DNA of 64,000 nucleotides from Vibrio sp. B1FLJ16. GTDB taxonomy: Bacteria > Pseudomonadota > Gammaproteobacteria > Enterobacterales > Vibrionaceae. Location of the stretch: the NCBI RefSeq assembly GCF_905175385.1, contig NZ_HG992749.1, positions 806,001-870,000 of the forward strand, in the 5' to 3' direction. Shown piece after piece: positions 17,451 through 27,322 of the stretch. Made by a program: the position numbers and the translations under genes. The notes under the pieces were generated by a model that worked only from the letters and a program-made list of their open reading frames with translations, was not told the origin of the DNA and made no database searches. The first letter of the stretch is position 1. Each line of letters opens with the position of its first letter.

Positions 17451-18542
17451 ATGAAACGAATCCTTTTAATTCTGATGAGTATGGCTCTGTTTTCAACTGC
17501 AGCCCAAGCTGCACGTATCAAAGACGTCGCGCAAGTGGCGGGCGTGCGTAGCAACCAACTTGTCGGTTATGGTCTCGTTTCAGGCTTGCCGGGCACTGGA
17601 GAGTCAAACCCGTTCACTGAGCAGAGTTTTGCGGCCATGTTGCAAAATTTCGGCATTCAGCTGCCGCCGGGTACTAAGCCAAAAATCAAGAACGTTGCCG
17701 CTGTGATGGTGACGGCAACCTTGCCGCCTTTTTCCAAACCAGGTCAGCAAGTGGATGTGACTATCTCGTCCATCGGCAGTGCAAAAAGCCTGCGTGGTGG
17801 TACTTTGCTGCAAACGTTTCTGAAAGGTCTGGATGGGCAGGTTTATGCCGTCGCCCAAGGTAACCTGGTTGTGAGTGGTTTTAGTGCCGAAGGCAATGAT
17901 GGTTCAAAGATTGTCGGTAATAACCCAACCGTTGGGATTATCTCCAGTGGTGCGACGGTAGAACGCGAAATTCCAAATCCATTTGGTCGTGGTGATTACA
18001 TCACGTTCAACTTGCTAGAGTCTGATTTTACAACAGCGCAACGCATGGCAGACGCTGTGAACAACTTCCTTGGCCCGCAAATGGCTAGTGCGGTAGACGC
18101 TACGTCGGTACGCGTTCGTGCCCCGCGTGATGTCAGCCAGCGTGTCGCGTTTTTATCGGCTATCGAAAACCTTGAGTTCGATCCGGCTGATGGTGCGGCA
18201 AAAATCATCGTCAACTCCCGCACAGGCACGATTGTTGTCGGTAAGCACGTACGTCTTAAGTCAGCGGCGGTCACTCATGGTGGTATGACGGTCGCGATTA
18301 AAGAAAACCTCAGTGTCAGCCAGCCAAATGGTTTCTCGGGCGGCCAGACAGTTGTGGTTCCGGATTCTGATATTGAAGTGACTGAAAAACAGGGCAAGAT
18401 GTTTAAGTTCGACCCAGGTCTGACACTCGATGATCTGGTTCGCGCCGTCAATGAAGTGGGCGCAGCGCCGTCGGACTTGATGGCAATTTTGCAGGCGTTA
18501 AAACAGGCTGGTGCTATTGAAGGCCAGTTGATCATTATTTAA
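17451..18542 (+). CDS. flgI: Flagellar P-ring protein FlgI
   Basis: 363 residues. It forms the P ring in the peptidoglycan layer. The start at 17451 is chosen because it gives a clean Sec signal peptide ([20 protein letters not shown], mature ARIKDVAQV); an upstream in-frame ATG at 17427 would add eight polar residues. Typical motifs: [17 protein letters not shown] and the C-terminal [20 protein letters not shown]. FlgA (8910-9656) is its chaperone. Confidence 0.96.
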   Translation: MKRILLILMSMALFSTAAQAARIKDVAQVAGVRSNQLVGYGLVSGLPGTGESNPFTEQSFAAMLQNFGIQLPPGTKPKIKNVAAVMVTATLPPFSKPGQQVDVTISSIGSAKSLRGGTLLQTFLKGLDGQVYAVAQGNLVVSGFSAEGNDGSKIVGNNPTVGIISSGATVEREIPNPFGRGDYITFNLLESDFTTAQRMADAVNNFLGPQMASAVDATSVRVRAPRDVSQRVAFLSAIENLEFDPADGAAKIIVNSRTGTIVVGKHVRLKSAAVTHGGMTVAIKENLSVSQPNGFSGGQTVVVPDSDIEVTEKQGKMFKFDPGLTLDDLVRAVNEVGAAPSDLMAILQALKQAGAIEGQLIII

Positions 18543-18560
18543 ATCGTCAGGAGGCAGGCA

Positions 18561-19514
18561 ATGATTAAGAATCCTAACGATATCGGTTTTATTCACGACA
18601 TCAGTTCGCTCGATTCACTGCGTAAGAAAGCAGTGGAGGGGAAATACGGCGAAGGCGAACAAGAAGCGTTGCGTGCGGCAGCGCGTCAGTTTGAGTCGAT
18701 TTTTACGAATATGATGTTGAAGTCAATGCGCGAAGCTAACCAAGGTTTCGAGTCGAACTTTATGAATAGCCAGAACGAAAAGTTTTACCGCCAAATGCTC
18801 GATGAACAGATGGTGAGTGAACTGAGCTCTTCAGGCTCAATGGGCTTAGCCGATATGATTGTTAAGCAACTGACCGCGGCTCAGGGTAACGATAAGAGCG
18901 AAACGGCAATGCGTGAGGCAACTGACCGCGCGGTGGAATTTCGTCGTGTCGATCCGAAAAAAGCGCGTGAAATCGAGCAGCGTCTGATTGAATCTGGCGA
19001 ATTGTCCCGACCAAACACAAACAACAATGTAGCCCGTATCTCGGAACCATCCCGATTTGATTCTCCGGAATCTTTTGTCAACTCAATGAAGCCTTATGCA
19101 GAAAAGGCGGCCAAAGCACTCGGTGTTGAACCGTCTCTGCTTCTTGCTCAGGCGGCGTTAGAAACCGGTTGGGGACAAAAAGTGGTTAAGAACGCGAATG
19201 GCAGTAGTAATAACCTGTTTAACATCAAAGCTGACAGGCGCTGGCAGGGCGATAAAATTGCCACTCAAACACTGGAGTTTCATGATAATACACCAGTAAA
19301 AGAGACGGCGGCGTTCCGCTCTTACTCAAGCTTTCAGGACAGCTTTAACGATTATGTCCGTTTCTTAAACGACAACCCTCGTTACGAGACAGCGTTGCAA
19401 CAACGTGGAGATTCGGAGTCGTTTATTCGTGGCATCCACCGAGCAGGTTATGCGACTGACCCGACTTACGCGGATAAAGTTCTGCAAGTGCAGCAGAAAA
19501 TCGAAAGTATGTAA
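18561..19514 (+). CDS. flgJ: Flagellar rod cap and peptidoglycan hydrolase FlgJ
   Basis: 317 residues with two domains. Residues ~30-105 form the rod-cap domain (LRAAARQFESIFTNMMLKSMR). Residues ~165-315 form a glucosaminidase-type muramidase (GH73), with LLAQAALETGWGQK holding the expected catalytic Glu. It opens peptidoglycan for rod passage. It ends the flgFGHIJ operon and is followed by a good terminator. Confidence 0.95.
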   Translation: MIKNPNDIGFIHDISSLDSLRKKAVEGKYGEGEQEALRAAARQFESIFTNMMLKSMREANQGFESNFMNSQNEKFYRQMLDEQMVSELSSSGSMGLADMIVKQLTAAQGNDKSETAMREATDRAVEFRRVDPKKAREIEQRLIESGELSRPNTNNNVARISEPSRFDSPESFVNSMKPYAEKAAKALGVEPSLLLAQAALETGWGQKVVKNANGSSNNLFNIKADRRWQGDKIATQTLEFHDNTPVKETAAFRSYSSFQDSFNDYVRFLNDNPRYETALQQRGDSESFIRGIHRAGYATDPTYADKVLQVQQKIESM

Positions 19515-19544
19515 CTCCTTCACGTTTTCAATGACGTTATTCTC

Positions 19545-19575
19545 AAGGGCTTGCTATGGTGCAAGCCCTTACTTT
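19545..19575 (+). terminator. Terminator after flgJ
   Basis: AAGGGCTTGC - TATGGT - GCAAGCCCTT perfect 10-base stem followed by ACTTTAT. Confidence 0.78.
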
Positions 19576-19602
19576 ATCTACAGATCCTCATTTAATTTTT
19601 AG

Positions 19603-19620
19603 TTGGCATACCTTTTGCTT
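19603..19620 (+). promoter_or_regulatory. Sigma-54 promoter of flgKL
   Basis: TTGGCATACCTTTTGCTT, GG at 19605 and GC at 19617, about 55 bases before the flgK ATG. Confidence 0.87.
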
Positions 19621-19675
19621 TTCTATCCTCAGTTAACCGGTTTTTACCGTTTTTTTTCGTTTTTTGGGGGCATGT

Positions 19676-21616
19676 ATGGCGTCAGATCTTCTGAATGTAG
19701 GTACTCAAAGTGTGCTTACCGCTCAGAGACAGTTAAATACTACTGGTCATAACATTTCTAACGCTAATACAGAAGGTTACAGCCGTCAGTCTGTTATTCA
19801 GGGGACCAACGATCCGCGCCAGTTTGGCGGGGTCACCTATGGCATGGGCGTGCATGTGGAAAATGTTCGCCGCTCGTGGGATCAGTTTGCCGTCAATGAA
19901 CTCAATTTGTCCTCTACCAATAATGCCGCTAAAACAGGAACTCAGGATAACCTCGACTTACTGTCCGGCATGCTGAGCTCGGTAGCCTCCAAAAAAATTC
20001 CAGAAAACCTTAATGAGTGGTTTGATGCCGTCAAAACCATGGCCGACACCCCGAATGATCTGGGCGCGCGCAAAGTTGTTCTTGAGAAAGCAAAAATCAT
20101 GTCTGACACACTGAACGATTTCCATGAAACAGTACGTCTTCAGTCTGATGTCACCAATAAAAAGCTAGAGATGGGCGTTGAACGCATTAACCAGTTAGGG
20201 CAAGAAATCCGTGACATTCACCGTTTAATGATGCGCTCGCCGGGCCCGCACAATGATCTGATGGATCAGCATGAGAAGCTGGTAAACGAGCTGTCTGAAT
20301 ATACTAAAGTCACCGTTACACCACGGAAAAATGCTGAAGGCTTTAACGTCCACATCGGTAACGGCCACACACTGGTGTCCGGCACCGAAGCAAGTCAGTT
20401 AAAAATGATAGACGGTTACCCAGATGTTCACCAGCAACGTTTAGCGATGGTTGAAGGGAAGGGCATCAAGGCAATTAAATCCGATGACATTGATGGCAAA
20501 ATCGGCGCTTTGTTAGATATGCGAGACGAACACATCCCACAATTACTGGACGAGATGGGCAGAGTGGCAATGGGTTTCTCATACAAAGTGAATCAGTTGC
20601 AATCTCAGGGTCTGGATCTGAACGGCAATGTCGGTAAAGACATGTTCACTGATGTGAATTCAGACCTGGTTGCTAAATCACGTGTGACTGCTGCGCCAAA
20701 TTCACAGGCAGATGTGGCTGTCTATGTGGACGATATCTCTGCGATCAAAGGTGGCGAATACGTACTGCGTTATGATGGCGGTCAGTACAACATATCGACA
20801 CCAAAAGGTGAACAGATTCAGCTGGATATAGGACGTTCGGGCTCTTCCTTCGTACTTGATGGTATGAGAGTTGAGATCGGCGAAGGCCTTGCCGCCGGTG
20901 AGCGGATGCTGCTGCGTCCCACCCGTAGTGGTGCCGCGATTATAAAAATGGAAACCAACGATGCCAAATCAATCGCAGCTCAGAGCTATGAAGCGTCTAC
21001 CACATTTGCTCAAGGCAGTGCGGAATTCACTATCCGTAAAGCGGGTGATGTTAAAGAGTTCGAAGTTACGGTGCAGCCGGCGGATGAAACACATGCCACT
21101 TCGTGGCTAAAAATTACCGATAACAAAGGCAATTTGTTGTCAGATTCATATTCCTATCCGTTGGACGAAAATAACCCGGTCATCGAGATTTCAGTGCCGG
21201 TGAATCACCCGCTGTATAAAACGGGTGCTGTTACTGCTTTTGAACTGACGAATGGTGCGCTGTTGAACGACAAGTTTACTGCCAACCTGGTGCCATCAGA
21301 AGGTGGCAACGGCAACCTTAGAAAAATGCAGCATTTGCAGACCACTAAAATGATGGATGGCAACACGAGCACCCTGATTGATGTGTACCACAACCTCAAT
21401 ACTGAGGTGGGGCTGAAGTCGTCCACCGCTAACCGCTTAGCGTCCGTTGCTCGCCTGGAGCATGAAGCCGCGCAAGAGCGTATCGCGTCCATTTCCGGTG
21501 TCAATTTAGATGAAGAAGCGGCCAATATGATGAAATTTCAGCAGGCATACATGGCTTCGTCACGAGTGATGCAGGCGGCAAATGATACTTTCAATACCAT
21601 ATTGCAACTGAGGTAA
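19676..21616 (+). CDS. flgK: Flagellar hook-filament junction protein FlgK (HAP1)
   Basis: 646 residues. FlgK links hook and filament. The ATG at 19676 follows GGGGG; an in-frame TTG at 19664 is less likely. N-terminal LNTTGHNISNANTEGYSRQS motif (~19-38), coiled-coil region (~120-210), large variable centre, and C-terminal NLDEEAANMMKFQQAYMASSRVM. It is the first gene of flgKL. FlgN is the likely export chaperone. Confidence 0.96.
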   Translation: MASDLLNVGTQSVLTAQRQLNTTGHNISNANTEGYSRQSVIQGTNDPRQFGGVTYGMGVHVENVRRSWDQFAVNELNLSSTNNAAKTGTQDNLDLLSGMLSSVASKKIPENLNEWFDAVKTMADTPNDLGARKVVLEKAKIMSDTLNDFHETVRLQSDVTNKKLEMGVERINQLGQEIRDIHRLMMRSPGPHNDLMDQHEKLVNELSEYTKVTVTPRKNAEGFNVHIGNGHTLVSGTEASQLKMIDGYPDVHQQRLAMVEGKGIKAIKSDDIDGKIGALLDMRDEHIPQLLDEMGRVAMGFSYKVNQLQSQGLDLNGNVGKDMFTDVNSDLVAKSRVTAAPNSQADVAVYVDDISAIKGGEYVLRYDGGQYNISTPKGEQIQLDIGRSGSSFVLDGMRVEIGEGLAAGERMLLRPTRSGAAIIKMETNDAKSIAAQSYEASTTFAQGSAEFTIRKAGDVKEFEVTVQPADETHATSWLKITDNKGNLLSDSYSYPLDENNPVIEISVPVNHPLYKTGAVTAFELTNGALLNDKFTANLVPSEGGNGNLRKMQHLQTTKMMDGNTSTLIDVYHNLNTEVGLKSSTANRLASVARLEHEAAQERIASISGVNLDEEAANMMKFQQAYMASSRVMQAANDTFNTILQLR

Positions 21617-21629
21617 GGAGGAGAAATAA

Positions 21630-22823
21630 GTGTTAACCCGAATTTCTAGTTTCCATAACTATCAGTCCGTACAGAATGACCTGCGTCGTCAGGAGAACAA
21701 GGTTCATCACAATCAGGCACAGCTTGCATCGGGTAAGCAGTTGCTTAAACCAAGTGATGATCCGTTGGCTACGCACTACATCCAGAATATTGGTCAGCAG
21801 CAAGAGCAGTTAAATCAGTACCTGAACTCGATTGTTTTAGTACGTAATCGCCTGGAAAACCATGAAGTAAACATCGCTAATGCCGAAGTTTTCGTTGATG
21901 AGTCGAAACGACTCACCATGGAAATGATCAACGGCGCGTATTCTCCGGAAGACAGACTCGCCAAAAAACGTGAGATGGAAGAACTGGCGAATAACTTTCT
22001 TAACTTAGCTAATGCGCAAGATGAGATTGGCAACTATGTGTTTGCAGGTACGAAGCCGAAAAATCAGCCTTTCTATCGCGATAAAGATGGCAGCGTGGAG
22101 TACAGCGGTGATGACTATCAGCGCAAGATGAAAGTATCCAATATGCTTGAGATGCCGATGAATGATCCGGGCAGCAAGTTGTTCATGGAGATTCCTAACC
22201 CGTTTGGTGATTACCAGCCGGAGTACGATTTACAAAGTGGTTCTGAACTGCTGTTGGGCCAAGCTATCAATAGTGACAGTGATGACACCGCCTCTTATCG
22301 CGTAACTTTTGTCGATATGAACAACGGCAAGTTTGGTTATCAGTTAGAGCGCAACGGCAGAGTGGTAGATGCTGACGAGTTTTCGCCTGAAAAAGGGATT
22401 GAATACAAAGGACTGCAAGTCTACGTGAAAGGGCAGATAACGCCTGGTGACAGTATCGGCATTGAAAAGCGTGATTCTTTCAGTATTTTCGATACTTTTA
22501 AGCATGCGATGAAATGGTCGGAAAAACCCGTATCGGATGCATCGGCTACGGCGCAGCTACAACAAATGACGGAAGAGTTTCAGGCTGCGTTCATTCATTT
22601 GGGTAAAGCACGTACCGATGTGGGGGCAAGATTAAGCACTCTCGATATCCAGGAACAAAATCACCAGGATTTTAATTTGTCGCTGGCAAAAGCAAAGGGT
22701 AATTTTGAAGATCTGGATTACTCGAAGGCCGTGATTGAGTTCAACGAAAACTCACGTGCGTTGCAGGCGTCTCAGCAGGCGTTTGGTAAAACCAAAGACC
22801 TGACATTGTTTAACTATATTTAG
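21630..22823 (+). CDS. flgL: Flagellar hook-associated protein FlgL (HAP3)
   Basis: 397 residues, second junction protein between FlgK and the filament. It begins with GTG after a strong GGAGGAG. The flagellin-like N-terminus contains NQAQLASGKQLLKPSDDPLATHY, and the C-terminus has SKAVIEFNENSRALQASQQAFGK. It lies 13 bases after flgK. Its length fits Vibrio FlgL. Confidence 0.95.
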   Translation: MLTRISSFHNYQSVQNDLRRQENKVHHNQAQLASGKQLLKPSDDPLATHYIQNIGQQQEQLNQYLNSIVLVRNRLENHEVNIANAEVFVDESKRLTMEMINGAYSPEDRLAKKREMEELANNFLNLANAQDEIGNYVFAGTKPKNQPFYRDKDGSVEYSGDDYQRKMKVSNMLEMPMNDPGSKLFMEIPNPFGDYQPEYDLQSGSELLLGQAINSDSDDTASYRVTFVDMNNGKFGYQLERNGRVVDADEFSPEKGIEYKGLQVYVKGQITPGDSIGIEKRDSFSIFDTFKHAMKWSEKPVSDASATAQLQQMTEEFQAAFIHLGKARTDVGARLSTLDIQEQNHQDFNLSLAKAKGNFEDLDYSKAVIEFNENSRALQASQQAFGKTKDLTLFNYI

Positions 22824-22904
22824 TGCAGTTTCTTTCACGAAAACTGATAGATTTTAATGCCTTATGTGCAATGCCTTAAGTGCGAAAAATTTTGAGTGGT
22901 GGAA

Positions 22905-22980
22905 AAAGCGGCATTTTGTTACCGAAAGCGGCAATGGCATGGATGGCAAGCTAAGTGGCAAAGTTCATCGTAAGCGGTAA
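22905..22980. promoter_or_regulatory. Four AAGYGGYA boxes upstream of flaC, candidate enhancer
   Basis: AAGCGGCA at 22906 and 22926, AAGTGGCA at 22953 and AAGCGGTA at 22972, spaced 20, 27 and 19 bases. They lie about 80-155 bases upstream of the sigma-54 promoter. The same core occurs upstream of flgF. A binding site for the flagellar sigma-54 activator (FlrC/FlaM) is inferred. Confidence 0.5.
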
Positions 22981-23059
22981 ACTTTCCATGAATGGATTTT
23001 TCTTTGTGTAAGTTGTTGTTTTTAATGTATTTAATTTTATTGTCTTGTGGTTTTGAAAG

Positions 23060-23077
23060 TTGGCATGTAGGTTGCAT
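23060..23077 (+). promoter_or_regulatory. Sigma-54 promoter of the first flagellin gene
   Basis: TTGGCATGTAGGTTGCATTT with GG at 23062 and GC at 23074, ten bases between, in the context TGGCA-N6-TTGCA. It leaves a long leader of about 125 bases. Confidence 0.88.
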
Positions 23078-23216
23078 TTAAATTATCAGAACAAATTCAG
23101 AGACCCTGAATTCTGCATATAAGCAGATTTAGTGAGTAATTTTTACGGTCAGTGCTTTTCCAAATGAGAGTAAAGCTGGCCGCTTCGCAAAGCTGCGAAC
23201 TCAAAAGGAGAGCATA

Positions 23217-24371
23217 ATGACTGTAACCGTTAATACTAACGTTGCTGCGATGACTACACAGCGTTACTTAAACAAGGCAACTAATGAACTGAATACTTCG
23301 ATGGAACGTCTGTCTTCAGGTCATAAAATTAACAGTGCTAAAGATGATGCAGCAGGTCTGCAGATCTCGAATCGTCTTACAGCGCAGTCTCGCGGTCTGG
23401 ATGTTGCTATGCGCAACGCGAACGATGGTATCTCTATCGCTCAGACTGCTGAAGGTGCGATGAACGAAGCGACATCGGTTATGCAGCGTATGCGTGACCT
23501 GGCGCTACAGTCGTCAAATGGTACTAACTCTCCTGCGGAACGTCAGGCTATCAACGAAGAATCAATGGCGTTGATTGATGAGTTAAACCGTATTGCAGAA
23601 ACCACATCGTTTGGTGGCCGTCGTCTGTTGAATGGCTCATTCGGTGATGCATCATTTCAGATTGGTGCGAGTGCCGGTGAAGCGATGATCATGGCGCTAA
23701 CCAGTATTCGTGCAGATGACATCCGTATGGGTGGCGTTACCTTCTTTGCTGAAAACGGCAAAGATCAGGATTGGGGTGTTGACCCTACCAAAGCTGAACT
23801 GAACATTACTCTACCGGGTTTGGGTAAAGATGAAGACGGTAATGTTGAAGACTTAGAAATTAACATTAATGCGAAAGCAGGTGATGATATCGAAGAGCTT
23901 GCGACATACATTAATGGTAAGTCAGAGATGATTAATGCATCGGTGAGTGAAGATGGTAAGTTGCAGATCTTTGTTGCTCACCCGAACGTTCAGGGCGATA
24001 TTTCTATCTCAGGCAGCCTAGCATCTGAACTGGGTCTAAGTGACGAACCTTTCAGATCGTCAGTGCAAGACATTGATATGACTTCAGTACAAAGCTCTCA
24101 GAATGCAGTTTCTGTACTGGATGCGGCACTGAAATATGTTGACTCACAACGTGCTGACCTTGGTGCGAAACAGAACCGCTTGAGCCACAGCATTAACAAC
24201 CTGGCGAACATCCAGGAAAACGTTGACGCTTCTAACAGCCGAATTAAAGATACCGACTTTGCGAAAGAAACGACGCAAATGACCAAAGCACAAATTTTGC
24301 AGCAAGCAAGTACTTCGATTCTTGCTCAGGCAAAACAGTTGCCAAACTCTGCAATGTCACTATTGCAGTAG
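23217..24371 (+). CDS. flaC: Polar flagellin FlaC
   Basis: 384 residues, a filament subunit. The N-terminal D0/D1 region begins [19 protein letters not shown] and includes [20 protein letters not shown]. The C-terminal D1/D0 region ends in [14 protein letters not shown]. The middle is short, as in Vibrio polar flagellins. It is the first of three flagellin genes here and is driven by sigma-54, unlike flaD, so it may be the flagellin made first. The flaC name follows the V. parahaemolyticus order from memory; the letter could differ in other species. Confidence 0.92.
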   Translation: MTVTVNTNVAAMTTQRYLNKATNELNTSMERLSSGHKINSAKDDAAGLQISNRLTAQSRGLDVAMRNANDGISIAQTAEGAMNEATSVMQRMRDLALQSSNGTNSPAERQAINEESMALIDELNRIAETTSFGGRRLLNGSFGDASFQIGASAGEAMIMALTSIRADDIRMGGVTFFAENGKDQDWGVDPTKAELNITLPGLGKDEDGNVEDLEININAKAGDDIEELATYINGKSEMINASVSEDGKLQIFVAHPNVQGDISISGSLASELGLSDEPFRSSVQDIDMTSVQSSQNAVSVLDAALKYVDSQRADLGAKQNRLSHSINNLANIQENVDASNSRIKDTDFAKETTQMTKAQILQQASTSILAQAKQLPNSAMSLLQ

Positions 24372-24973
24372 TTTACCTGGTCTGTATTCACATTATTCAG
24401 ACGTGGATACGAATACAGGCTTGTGGCAAGCGACTTTATAACAGAATGAGCGGCTCTCTCATCTCTCACCTGCCAATCATTTTCAATGTAAAGTTGCACC
24501 CGGTATGCCGTAAATGTGTTCATTTCTCTTGATCTCCACATTGGCTCTGGCAAACCAACCCAGCCCCAGTTCTCTCAAAGGAATAGGGGCTTTTCTTTAT
24601 CTGTTGATCGTAAAATTCCTTGTTCATCTTTTCTAAAACCTCTCTGCTTCCTTCACGACATGCTAATAACTCGTGAATTTTGGCTGCCAACCCTGAATTA
24701 ATCTTCGATGCTCGGACTCCACAATACCCCATGACTCAACTTCTGTTCAGTTTCACAACGTTCCGTGATGTCCGGCCTTATTTGAGCAAGTAAGTCCCGG
24801 GTATCGTCTGTCGTGAAGCGTTATATTTTTATCTGAGACCGATGTGGATGATTTCTAACGGCAATAAAGCGCCGCGGAAGACTTAGCTCTAACTCTGAAA
24901 ATGAGTAAAACCTCCAATGCTGAGCCTTCGGAACTAGAAATCGTCAGATAGTTAAATCTGATTTGGATAAATT
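24372..24973 (+). other. 600-base spacer between flaC and the glucanase-like gene
   Basis: Contains a probable terminator for flaC at 24563-24597 and no convincing gene. A 70-codon minus-strand frame (24520-24732) overlaps that hairpin and has no recognised motif. The spacer has lower coding-like order than its surroundings and may have arrived with the gene that follows. Confidence 0.5.
24563..24597 (+). terminator. Probable terminator of flaC
   Basis: AGCCCC ... GGGGCT hairpin with a long interior, followed by TTTTCTTT, 190 bases after the flaC stop. Confidence 0.55.
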
Positions 24974-25804
24974 ATGGAAAGAATATTTAGGTTATCAGCG
25001 CTTTTACTTGTGGGGGCCATATCTGGTTGTAATTCAACCTTTGATGCAAATGCTGAACAGCTTTCTTCAGAAGTAAATCAAGATACGTTAGTAAAAACTG
25101 GCAAGCTGAATACGTCGGATGTTCCGCTGTTTGGTGCGGAAGTTTACAGCCACGATAAAGTTAAGTTTGGCAAATTCGTTATGCGTATGAAGATGGTATC
25201 GAATCCCGGTGTTGTCTCTTCATTTTTTACTTATGACAATGAATCCTGGAAAGGGGATATTCCATGGCGGGAGATTGATATTGAAGTGATTGGTAAGAGC
25301 CCTAATCAGTTTCAGACCAACCTTATTACCGGCAAGCTAACCAAGCGTGTGCATTCGGAAAACGTACATAAGTTAGAAAACTCTGATCAGTTTCATGAGT
25401 TTACGCTGACTTGGACACCAGATGAAATTTCATGGTTAGTGGATGGCCATGTTGTGCACGTTGAGACTGCTGAGACGTCACGGCAAGTGATCGATATGCG
25501 TGATGCTGCCCAAAGTTACCGCATGAATGTGTGGATATCAGAAGCTGCTGAATGGGTTGGAACGCTTAATATACAAGACTTGCCACTATATCAATACATC
25601 GACTGGATAGAATACTACAGTTACCACGATGGCCAGTTTAACTTAAAGTGGCGTGATGATTTTATATTCTTTGATGAACAACGCTGGGGGAAAGGGGACT
25701 GGGGCTTTGACGGCAATTTAGTGACTTTCGCAAAGGATAATGTCGTTATTAAAGATGAGATGCTGGTCCTAGGGCTTACGGCAGGCACTCAAGGATTTAA
25801 ATAA
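24974..25804 (+). CDS. Circularly permuted GH16 beta-glucanase (lichenase-like) lipoprotein
   Basis: 276-residue predicted lipoprotein: signal peptide with lipobox ISGC (Cys 19, next residue Asn, so probably sent to the outer membrane). The catalytic GH16 motif EIDIE is intact (E100 nucleophile, D102, E104 acid/base), with GVVSSFFTY just before and ITGK just after. A strand normally found at the N-terminus of Bacillus lichenases (RWGKGDW...GEML..LALT type) is here at the C-terminus, residues ~222-269 (FNLKWRDDF, RWGKGDWGFDG, DEMLVLGLT). This is the natural circular permutation described for the Fibrobacter succinogenes 1,3-1,4-beta-glucanase, which it resembles closely from memory. Predicted activity is on mixed-linkage or 1,3-beta-glucans. 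The ribosome site is weak (TTTGGATAAATT). It interrupts the flagellin cluster and is probably an acquired gene. Confidence 0.88.
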   Translation: MERIFRLSALLLVGAISGCNSTFDANAEQLSSEVNQDTLVKTGKLNTSDVPLFGAEVYSHDKVKFGKFVMRMKMVSNPGVVSSFFTYDNESWKGDIPWREIDIEVIGKSPNQFQTNLITGKLTKRVHSENVHKLENSDQFHEFTLTWTPDEISWLVDGHVVHVETAETSRQVIDMRDAAQSYRMNVWISEAAEWVGTLNIQDLPLYQYIDWIEYYSYHDGQFNLKWRDDFIFFDEQRWGKGDWGFDGNLVTFAKDNVVIKDEMLVLGLTAGTQGFK

Positions 25805-25908
25805 CTTAAGAGTGTCAGTTCTACTATTTTCCTCCACAGTTGTTTCTTCTCTGTGGAAGTGCTGATTCTCTCTGTTCAGTTTCACTGCTCTCTTATGTCT
25901 GTATTGCC

Positions 25909-25931
25909 AGTCGGGCTTACTCGGCCCGACT
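25909..25931 (+). terminator. Hairpin after the glucanase-like gene
   Basis: AGTCGGGC - TTACTCG - GCCCGACT perfect 8-base stem 105 bases after the stop; no T tract. Confidence 0.5.
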
Positions 25932-26013
25932 CGTATAAACTTGAGTGATTTTTTCTACTTTTCTTCATTTTTTCTAACTGAATCTCGCTTAGTTATCTTT
26001 TTAAATTTTTCTC

Positions 26014-26040
26014 TAAAGGAATTGGATTTTGCGCCGTTAA
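26014..26040 (+). promoter_or_regulatory. Sigma-28 (FliA) promoter of flaD
   Basis: TAAAGGAA, 11 bases, GCCGTTAA against the consensus TAAAGTTT-N11-GCCGATAA. Spacing is exact and only one -10 base differs. It lies about 80 bases before the flaD ATG. Confidence 0.87.
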
Positions 26041-26121
26041 TAAAAGTAACTTTGAGAGAACTACTTGGTTTTCCGAGACGTCGGAAACCGCATTACCGGA
26101 AAATCAATTGGAGAAATCACC

Positions 26122-27255
26122 ATGGCAGTGAATGTAAACACAAACGTAGCAGCGATGACTGCACAACGCTACCTGAACAGCGCAAACTCAGCACAACAAA
26201 CTTCAATGGAGCGTCTGTCTTCTGGCTTTAAAATCAACAGCGCGAAAGATGACGCAGCGGGTCTGCAAATCTCAAACCGTTTGAACGTACAAAGTCGTGG
26301 TCTGGATGTGGCTGTTCGTAACGCGAATGACGGTATCTCTATTGCACAAACTGCTGAAGGTGCAATGAACGAGACATCTAACATCCTGCAACGTATGCGT
26401 GATTTGTCTCTACAATCTGCAAACGGTTCAAACTCTAAAGCAGACCGTGTAGCTATTCAGGAAGAAGTAACGGCTTTGAATGATGAGCTAAACCGTATCG
26501 CAGAAACCACATCGTTTGGTGGTAACAAGCTGCTTAACGGTACGCACGGTACTAAGTCGTTCCAAATCGGTTCTGACAACGGTGAAGCTGTGATGCTTCA
26601 GCTAAAAGACATGCGTTCAGACAACAAAATGATGGGTGGTGTGAGCTACCAGTCTGAAAACGCGAAAGGTTCTGACTGGAGTGTAGCTGAAGGTAAGAAT
26701 GACCTGAAAATTAGCCTGACAGACAGCTTCGGTGAAGAGCAGGAAATTACGATCAACGCGAAAGCGGGCGACGATATCGAAGAGCTGGCGACTTACATCA
26801 ACGGTCAGACTGATCTTGTCAATGCTTCAATCGACCAGGACGGTAAGCTGCAACTTTTTGCCGGCAACAACAAAGTTGAAGGTGAAGTATCGTTCTCTGG
26901 CAGTCTGTCTGGTGAGCTGGGTCTAGGCGACGGTAAAAAAGTAACGGTTGATACTATCGATGTAACATCAGTAGGCGGCGCACAAGAATCAGTTGCTATC
27001 ATTGATGCAGCGCTTAAATACGTAGACAGCCACCGCGCAGAACTAGGTGCATTCCAAAACCGTTTCAACCATGCAATCAGCAACTTGGAAAACATTAACG
27101 AGAACGTGAACGCATCGAAGAGCCGTATCAAAGATACTGATTTCGCGAAGGAAACGACGGCAATGACTAAGTCACAGATTCTGTCGCAAGCGTCAAGCTC
27201 AATCCTTGCGCAAGCGAAACAAGCGCCAAACTCAGCGTTAAGTCTGCTAGGTTAA
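26122..27255 (+). CDS. flaD: Polar flagellin FlaD
   Basis: 377 residues, a filament subunit. The ATG at 26122 is chosen for its TTGGAGAA ribosome site and the canonical [19 protein letters not shown] start; a longer frame from 26065 is not likely. Conserved D0/D1 ends include [20 protein letters not shown] and [14 protein letters not shown]. Codon use is very biased (high expression). It has its own sigma-28 promoter and a terminator. It shares the [17 protein letters not shown] block with FlaC. Confidence 0.93.
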   Translation: MAVNVNTNVAAMTAQRYLNSANSAQQTSMERLSSGFKINSAKDDAAGLQISNRLNVQSRGLDVAVRNANDGISIAQTAEGAMNETSNILQRMRDLSLQSANGSNSKADRVAIQEEVTALNDELNRIAETTSFGGNKLLNGTHGTKSFQIGSDNGEAVMLQLKDMRSDNKMMGGVSYQSENAKGSDWSVAEGKNDLKISLTDSFGEEQEITINAKAGDDIEELATYINGQTDLVNASIDQDGKLQLFAGNNKVEGEVSFSGSLSGELGLGDGKKVTVDTIDVTSVGGAQESVAIIDAALKYVDSHRAELGAFQNRFNHAISNLENINENVNASKSRIKDTDFAKETTAMTKSQILSQASSSILAQAKQAPNSALSLLG

Positions 27256-27277
27256 TTTACTACCACAGTCTCTAGTT

Positions 27278-27304
27278 AAAGCCAGGCTCTGCCTGGCTTT
27301 TGTG
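27278..27304 (+). terminator. Terminator of flaD
   Basis: AAGCCAGGC - TCT - GCCTGGCTT hairpin plus TT, between flaD and flaE. Confidence 0.85.
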
Positions 27305-27322
27305 TATTGATATATTGATTCA

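Larger units (their letters stand above)
22824..23216 (+). other. Intergenic control region between flgL and the first flagellin gene
   Basis: 393 bases without a gene. It contains four AAGYGGYA repeats (22906-22979), the sigma-54 promoter at 23060-23077, a long leader with a small hairpin TTCGCA/TGCGAA near 23183-23198, and the flagellin ribosome site AAAAGGAGAG. Confidence 0.7.

Noticed and set aside
24520..24732. 70-codon minus-strand frame between flaC and the glucanase-like gene
   Set aside because: No clear ribosome site, overlaps the probable flaC terminator, no recognisable motif; could still be a gene remnant.
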